Shown here: positions 4,995-7,282 of the stretch, one piece after another
How positions within the stretch are numbered: position 1 is the first letter of the stretch
Layout of the letters: every line of letters starts with the position of its first letter
Notes under the pieces: generated by a model
Databases searched by the model: none
What the model was told of the DNA's origin: nothing
Seen by the model: only the letters and a program-made list of their open reading frames with translations
Program-made: the position numbers and the translations under genes
Assembly: GCA_937973575.1 (NCBI GenBank)
Contig: CALJKH010000093.1
Span: forward strand, 1-7,282
From: an uncultured Solirubrobacterales bacterium
Lineage (GTDB): Bacteria; Actinomycetota; Thermoleophilia; Solirubrobacterales; Solirubrobacteraceae
Direction: 5' to 3'
Length of the DNA: 7,282 nucleotides

Positions 4995-5555
4995 ATGACT
5001 TCGCGCCTAACCACCGTAAGAGCAGCCGCACTAGCTACGGCAGCCGTGTTCATGATTCCCGGGGCAGCGAGCGCCGCGACATGCGGTGCATCTGCCGAGA
5101 GCCAACCACTGGCCTCGCGAGGCTCGGGTGAACGCAGTGCCCTTGTCTGCTTGATCAATGAAACCCGCAAGCAACATCACCTCCGGCCGCTCGTAAACAG
5201 GCCGACATTGTCGAGCGCGGCCAGCACCTGGTCAGAGCGTCTTGTCAGCGGGGGCTTCTTTGCGCATGTCGATGCCGCGGCGAACTCAACGATTGAGACC
5301 CGCGACCTCCGTTACACAGCTGGGGCTTACCTCTGGGCCCTAGGCGAAAACCTCGCATGGGCCACCGGCTACCGCAGCAGCCCCAGGCAGATCGTGACTA
5401 TGTGGCTCGCCAGTCCAGGCCACCGAGCCAACCTGCTTGATCCCCAGTGGCGCGACATCGGGGTTGGGATTGCGTCTGGAACGCCAGTGGGTGCCGCAGG
5501 CGCAACCTACGCAGTTGAGTTTGGAACCAAGTGGGTCCGCAGACTCCGTAAATAA
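4995..5555 (+). CDS. Secreted CAP/SCP-domain protein (YkwD-like)
   Basis: From ATG 4995 the protein is 186 residues with a clear signal peptide: 'MTSRLTTVR', a hydrophobic stretch and 'GAASA' with a likely cut after Ala27. The rest is one bacterial CAP (cysteine-rich secretory, antigen 5, PR-1) domain: 'LINETRKQHHLRPL' (53-66), 'GGFFAH' with His91, 'LGENLAWATG' with Glu118, 'MWLASPGHRANLL' with His143, 'WRDIGVGIA' (152-160) and 'TYAVEFG' (171-177). These are the residues that line the CAP cavity. Its two cysteines, Cys30 and Cys52, are close together and may form a disulfide. Bacterial members such as YkwD are exported, and some affect the cell wall or spores; enzymatic activity is not established. 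The gene is divergent from the polysaccharide deacetylase, sharing a 153-bp promoter region, and convergent with the repeat protein. Confidence 0.93.
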   Translation: MTSRLTTVRAAALATAAVFMIPGAASAATCGASAESQPLASRGSGERSALVCLINETRKQHHLRPLVNRPTLSSAASTWSERLVSGGFFAHVDAAANSTIETRDLRYTAGAYLWALGENLAWATGYRSSPRQIVTMWLASPGHRANLLDPQWRDIGVGIASGTPVGAAGATYAVEFGTKWVRRLRK

Positions 5556-5559
5556 AAGT

Positions 5560-5593
5560 CCGGCGCGACCAGCTGGAGGACTGGCCACGCCGG
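5560..5593. terminator. Hairpin downstream of the CAP gene
   Basis: CCGGCG (5560-5565) pairs with CGCCGG (5588-5593), and CCAG (5569-5572) with CTGG (5581-5584), separated by a 3x3 internal loop, 4 bp after the stop codon. A short A-run precedes it on the plus strand and GGGGTTCT follows. It is a probable terminator for the CAP gene without a strong U-tract. Confidence 0.5.
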
Positions 5594-5601
5594 GGTTCTG
5601 G

Positions 5602-5635
5602 CACCTCCCGAAGGGGCCGATTCGTCCGGGAGGTG
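5602..5635. terminator. Hairpin downstream of the repeat-protein gene
   Basis: CACCTCCCG (5602-5610) and CGGGAGGTG (5627-5635) form a perfect 9-bp stem with a 16-nt loop, starting 1 bp past the stop codon of the minus-strand gene. There is no T-run on either side. With the adjacent hairpin it fills the 81-bp convergent gap. Confidence 0.55.
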
Positions 5636-5636
5636 G

Positions 5637-7282
5637 TCAGCCTGTGTAGACCCCCCTGCAGAGGTGGAGTCTTGAAAATGACCTAGTCAAGGTGCGTGAC
5701 CTCGGTGTGACGCCGGTCGTGAACCGAACGACCGCCTTGATCCGATGCGTACCCCATGAGACCGAGCTCATCCGGATCCACTTCTTCCAGTAAGGGGAAG
5801 CGTTTTGCCTCTTCTGGATCTTGATCAGCCTTCCGTCAAGGAACCAGTCGACTCGCCCGATGAATGTTCCTCGGACTCTGAACGCTGCGTATTGAGTCGT
5901 CACGCAGCCACTGTTGCCACCGATGACAGCAGTACCTGACTTGCCTGGCAGTGGCTGACCGGATGGGATATTCACCCAGGTGCAGGTGACTGATTCGTCA
6001 GCCCTGAGTGTGACCGTTGCACTTGGGCCAACGGTGATCACAGTTGGATCCGACTGGTTGCTTATGCAGTTGATCGAGCTGAAGTCAAAGCCCGTCGTCG
6101 GAGACTCAGTGACCGTCCATGAACCAGTGCCCAACTTCAAGACCTGTGGTTCTCCACCATCGGTGAGTGTGAAGTTGCCTAGAGGCCCGGTGAATGGGAA
6201 CGCCTGCGTGCTGCCACCCGGGACGCTCTTGACGATCGTCAGCGTGGCGCTCTTCCTTGTGTTGGTGATAGTGCAGGTGATGTTCTGACCTGTTGTGACT
6301 GGAACATCAAGGCTCGTGCCAGTGCCACCAGCGACCTTGGTGTCGCCCGCCTTGCAGACAATCGAGCTCGTGTAATTCGAAAGGGAGCCAACTGAACCCG
6401 CGACCTCACCCACACTGTTCGTGCCGGTGTTGACAGTCACGGAGCCGGTTGAGCCACCGTCGGTCGCGTCGGTCTTCTTCGTCGAACCGTTGACCTGAAG
6501 GTTGAACAGACCAGGGTCGTTTGACGGACTCAGACTCTTGACGACCGTGATCGTTCCCGTGTTACGAGTGTTCGAGACGGTGCAAGTGATGTCTTGACCA
6601 GTTGTGACCGGGACATCAAGGCTGGTACCGGAGCCAGAGGCAACAGTTGACTCGCCGGCCTTGCAGAGAATTGAGCTCGTGTAGTTCGCCAGGGAGCCAA
6701 CTGAACCCGCGACCTCACCAACCGAGTTGGTCCCGGTGTTCACAGTCACGGAGCCGGTTGAGCCACCATCGGTCGCATCAGTCTTCTTCGTGCCGCCGTT
6801 TACTTGGAGGTCGAAGAGGCCAGGGTCGTTCGATGGGCTCAGACTCTTGACGACCGTGATCGTTCCCGTATTACGAGTGTTCGTGATCGTGCAGGTGATG
6901 TCTTGACCTGTTGTCACGGGGACATCAAGGCTCGTGCCGGTGCCGCTCGCGACCTTGGTGTCGCCTGCCTTGCACAAGATCGACGAGGAGTAGTTCGCCA
7001 GGGAGCCAACTGAACCAGCGACCTCACCAACACTGTTCGTGCCGGTGTTCACAGTCACCGAGCCAGTTGAGCCACCATCCGTCGCATCAGTCTTCTTCGT
7101 CACGCCGTTCACCTGAAGGTTGAACAAGCCAGGATCGTTTGACGGACTCAGACTCTTAACGACCGTGATCGTTCCCGTGTTACGAGTGTTCGTGATCGTG
7201 CAAGTGATGTCCTGCCCTGTTGTGACTGGGACATCAAGGCTGGTACCGGAGCCAGAGGCAACAGTTGACTCGCCGGCCTTGC
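5637..7282 (-). CDS. Repeat-containing surface protein, C-terminal part (N-terminus beyond the window)
   Basis: The frame is open from the right edge to TGA 5639-5637, giving 547 visible residues; the true start is outside. N to C it shows one partial and three full 103-residue repeats ('GTITVVKSLSPSNDPGLF...' to '...DITCTITNTRNT'), a related but diverged module of 93 residues (6248-5970, 'ATLTIVKSVPGGS...' to '...VTCTWVN'), a Pro/Gly linker, and a C-terminal 89-residue module (5906-5640) with 'RVDWFLDGRLIK' and 'GTHRIKAVVRF', typical of a beta-sandwich. Repeats resemble prealbumin-like/SpaA-type or DUF11-like extracellular modules; exact family is uncertain. Each repeat has two cysteines (in 'LCKAG' and 'ITCT'), kept in the diverged module, suggesting a disulfide per module. 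There is no LPXTG motif or C-terminal membrane helix, so anchoring is unknown. The likely role is adhesion or surface display. Confidence 0.88.
   Translation of the reverse strand, partial: KAGESTVASGSGTSLDVPVTTGQDITCTITNTRNTGTITVVKSLSPSNDPGLFNLQVNGVTKKTDATDGGSTGSVTVNTGTNSVGEVAGSVGSLANYSSSILCKAGDTKVASGTGTSLDVPVTTGQDITCTITNTRNTGTITVVKSLSPSNDPGLFDLQVNGGTKKTDATDGGSTGSVTVNTGTNSVGEVAGSVGSLANYTSSILCKAGESTVASGSGTSLDVPVTTGQDITCTVSNTRNTGTITVVKSLSPSNDPGLFNLQVNGSTKKTDATDGGSTGSVTVNTGTNSVGEVAGSVGSLSNYTSSIVCKAGDTKVAGGTGTSLDVPVTTGQNITCTITNTRKSATLTIVKSVPGGSTQAFPFTGPLGNFTLTDGGEPQVLKLGTGSWTVTESPTTGFDFSSINCISNQSDPTVITVGPSATVTLRADESVTCTWVNIPSGQPLPGKSGTAVIGGNSGCVTTQYAAFRVRGTFIGRVDWFLDGRLIKIQKRQNASPYWKKWIRMSSVSWGTHRIKAVVRFTTGVTPRSRTLTRSFSRLHLCRGVYTG
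6249..6557 (-). repeat. 309-bp coding repeat, copy 3 (type A)
   Basis: The last full unit, with 'LFNLQVNGS' and the type A segment 'DTKVAGGTG'. It is the most diverged of the full copies and ends in 'NTRKS', where it passes into the non-identical fourth module. Confidence 0.95.
6558..6866 (-). repeat. 309-bp coding repeat, copy 2 (type B)
   Basis: A full 103-codon unit with 'LFDLQVNGG' and the type B segment 'ESTVASGSG' (6623-6654), nearly base-identical to copy 0 exactly 618 bp away. It also carries 'TCTVSNTRNT' where the others have 'TCTITNTR'. Confidence 0.95.
6867..7175 (-). repeat. 309-bp coding repeat, copy 1 (type A)
   Basis: A full 103-codon unit with 'LFNLQVNGV' and the type A segment 'DTKVASGTG'. 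The period is exact: the shared GTTCCCG landmark occurs at 7171, 6862 and 6553. Confidence 0.95.
7176..7282 (-). repeat. 309-bp coding repeat, copy 0 (partial, type B)
   Basis: This is the C-terminal end of a repeat unit cut by the window edge. It carries the type B segment 'ESTVASGSG' and matches copy 2 far better than copy 1 around 7241-7272. Confidence 0.9.

Noticed and set aside
5640..5969. LPXTG sorting signal in 'PLPGKSG'
   Set aside because: The match is imperfect, no hydrophobic segment follows, and a folded module of about 89 residues comes after it.
5980..7123. Plus-strand open frames opposite the repeat protein
   Set aside because: They recur with the repeat and have no domain features; they are shadows of the minus-strand coding frame.
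7125..7127. TTG start for the repeat protein
   Set aside because: This codon is an internal Leu in 'DPGLFNL'; the frame stays open to the window edge with another repeat upstream.
6249..7282. CRISPR array
   Set aside because: The period is 309 bp, the whole unit is repeated without unique spacers, and it is coding throughout.

Overview
The window looks like actinobacterial chromosomal DNA. The base composition is moderately high in GC. Two class II tRNA-Ser genes lack an encoded CCA end, and several -10-like sites have the form TAnnnT. The repeat protein at the right edge, with 'VVKSLSPSNDPGLF'-type modules and a C-terminal Ig-like module, resembles surface proteins I associate with Thermoleophilia and related Actinobacteria. 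That placement is inference from protein style, not from a marker gene.

Layout, left to right. Positions 1-330 (minus) hold the N-terminal part of a VOC/glyoxalase-fold protein cut by the window edge; a perfect inverted repeat lies just upstream of its start. Positions 385-643 hold two divergent tRNA-Ser genes (UGA on minus, GCU on plus), each leading into a protein gene on its own strand: the VOC gene on the left and a glutamate decarboxylase (667-2058, plus) on the right. Next come a DUF1254/DUF1214 exported protein (2103-3506, minus), a small membrane-anchored Thr/Ser-rich protein (3621-3860, plus), a membrane-anchored polysaccharide deacetylase (3867-4841, minus), a secreted CAP/SCP-domain protein (4995-5555, plus) and the C-terminal part of a large surface protein made of 103-residue repeats (5637 to the right edge, minus).

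From the decarboxylase onward the protein genes alternate strand strictly, so none can share an operon with its neighbour. Convergent pairs are separated by GC-rich hairpins without clear U-tracts (2063-2095, 3873-3893, 5560-5635). Divergent pairs share short promoter regions containing dyads (3558-3596, 4925-4938).

The five genes from 2103 to the right edge all appear to act outside the cytoplasm: three have a signal peptide or membrane anchor visible, one is an exported CAP protein, and one is a repeat-type surface protein whose N-terminus is not visible. They could contribute to wall remodelling and surface decoration, but the sequence does not show that they act together. The decarboxylase is a cytoplasmic PLP enzyme of the acid-resistance type; no glutamate/GABA antiporter gene is in the window.

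I see no mobile element, CRISPR array, phage gene or clearly new multi-gene system. The most informative oddities are the ABAB higher-order structure of the 309-bp repeats, the tRNA-Ser/gad arrangement, the operator-like dyads, and the Thr/Ser-rich mini-protein with an apparently leaderless start.
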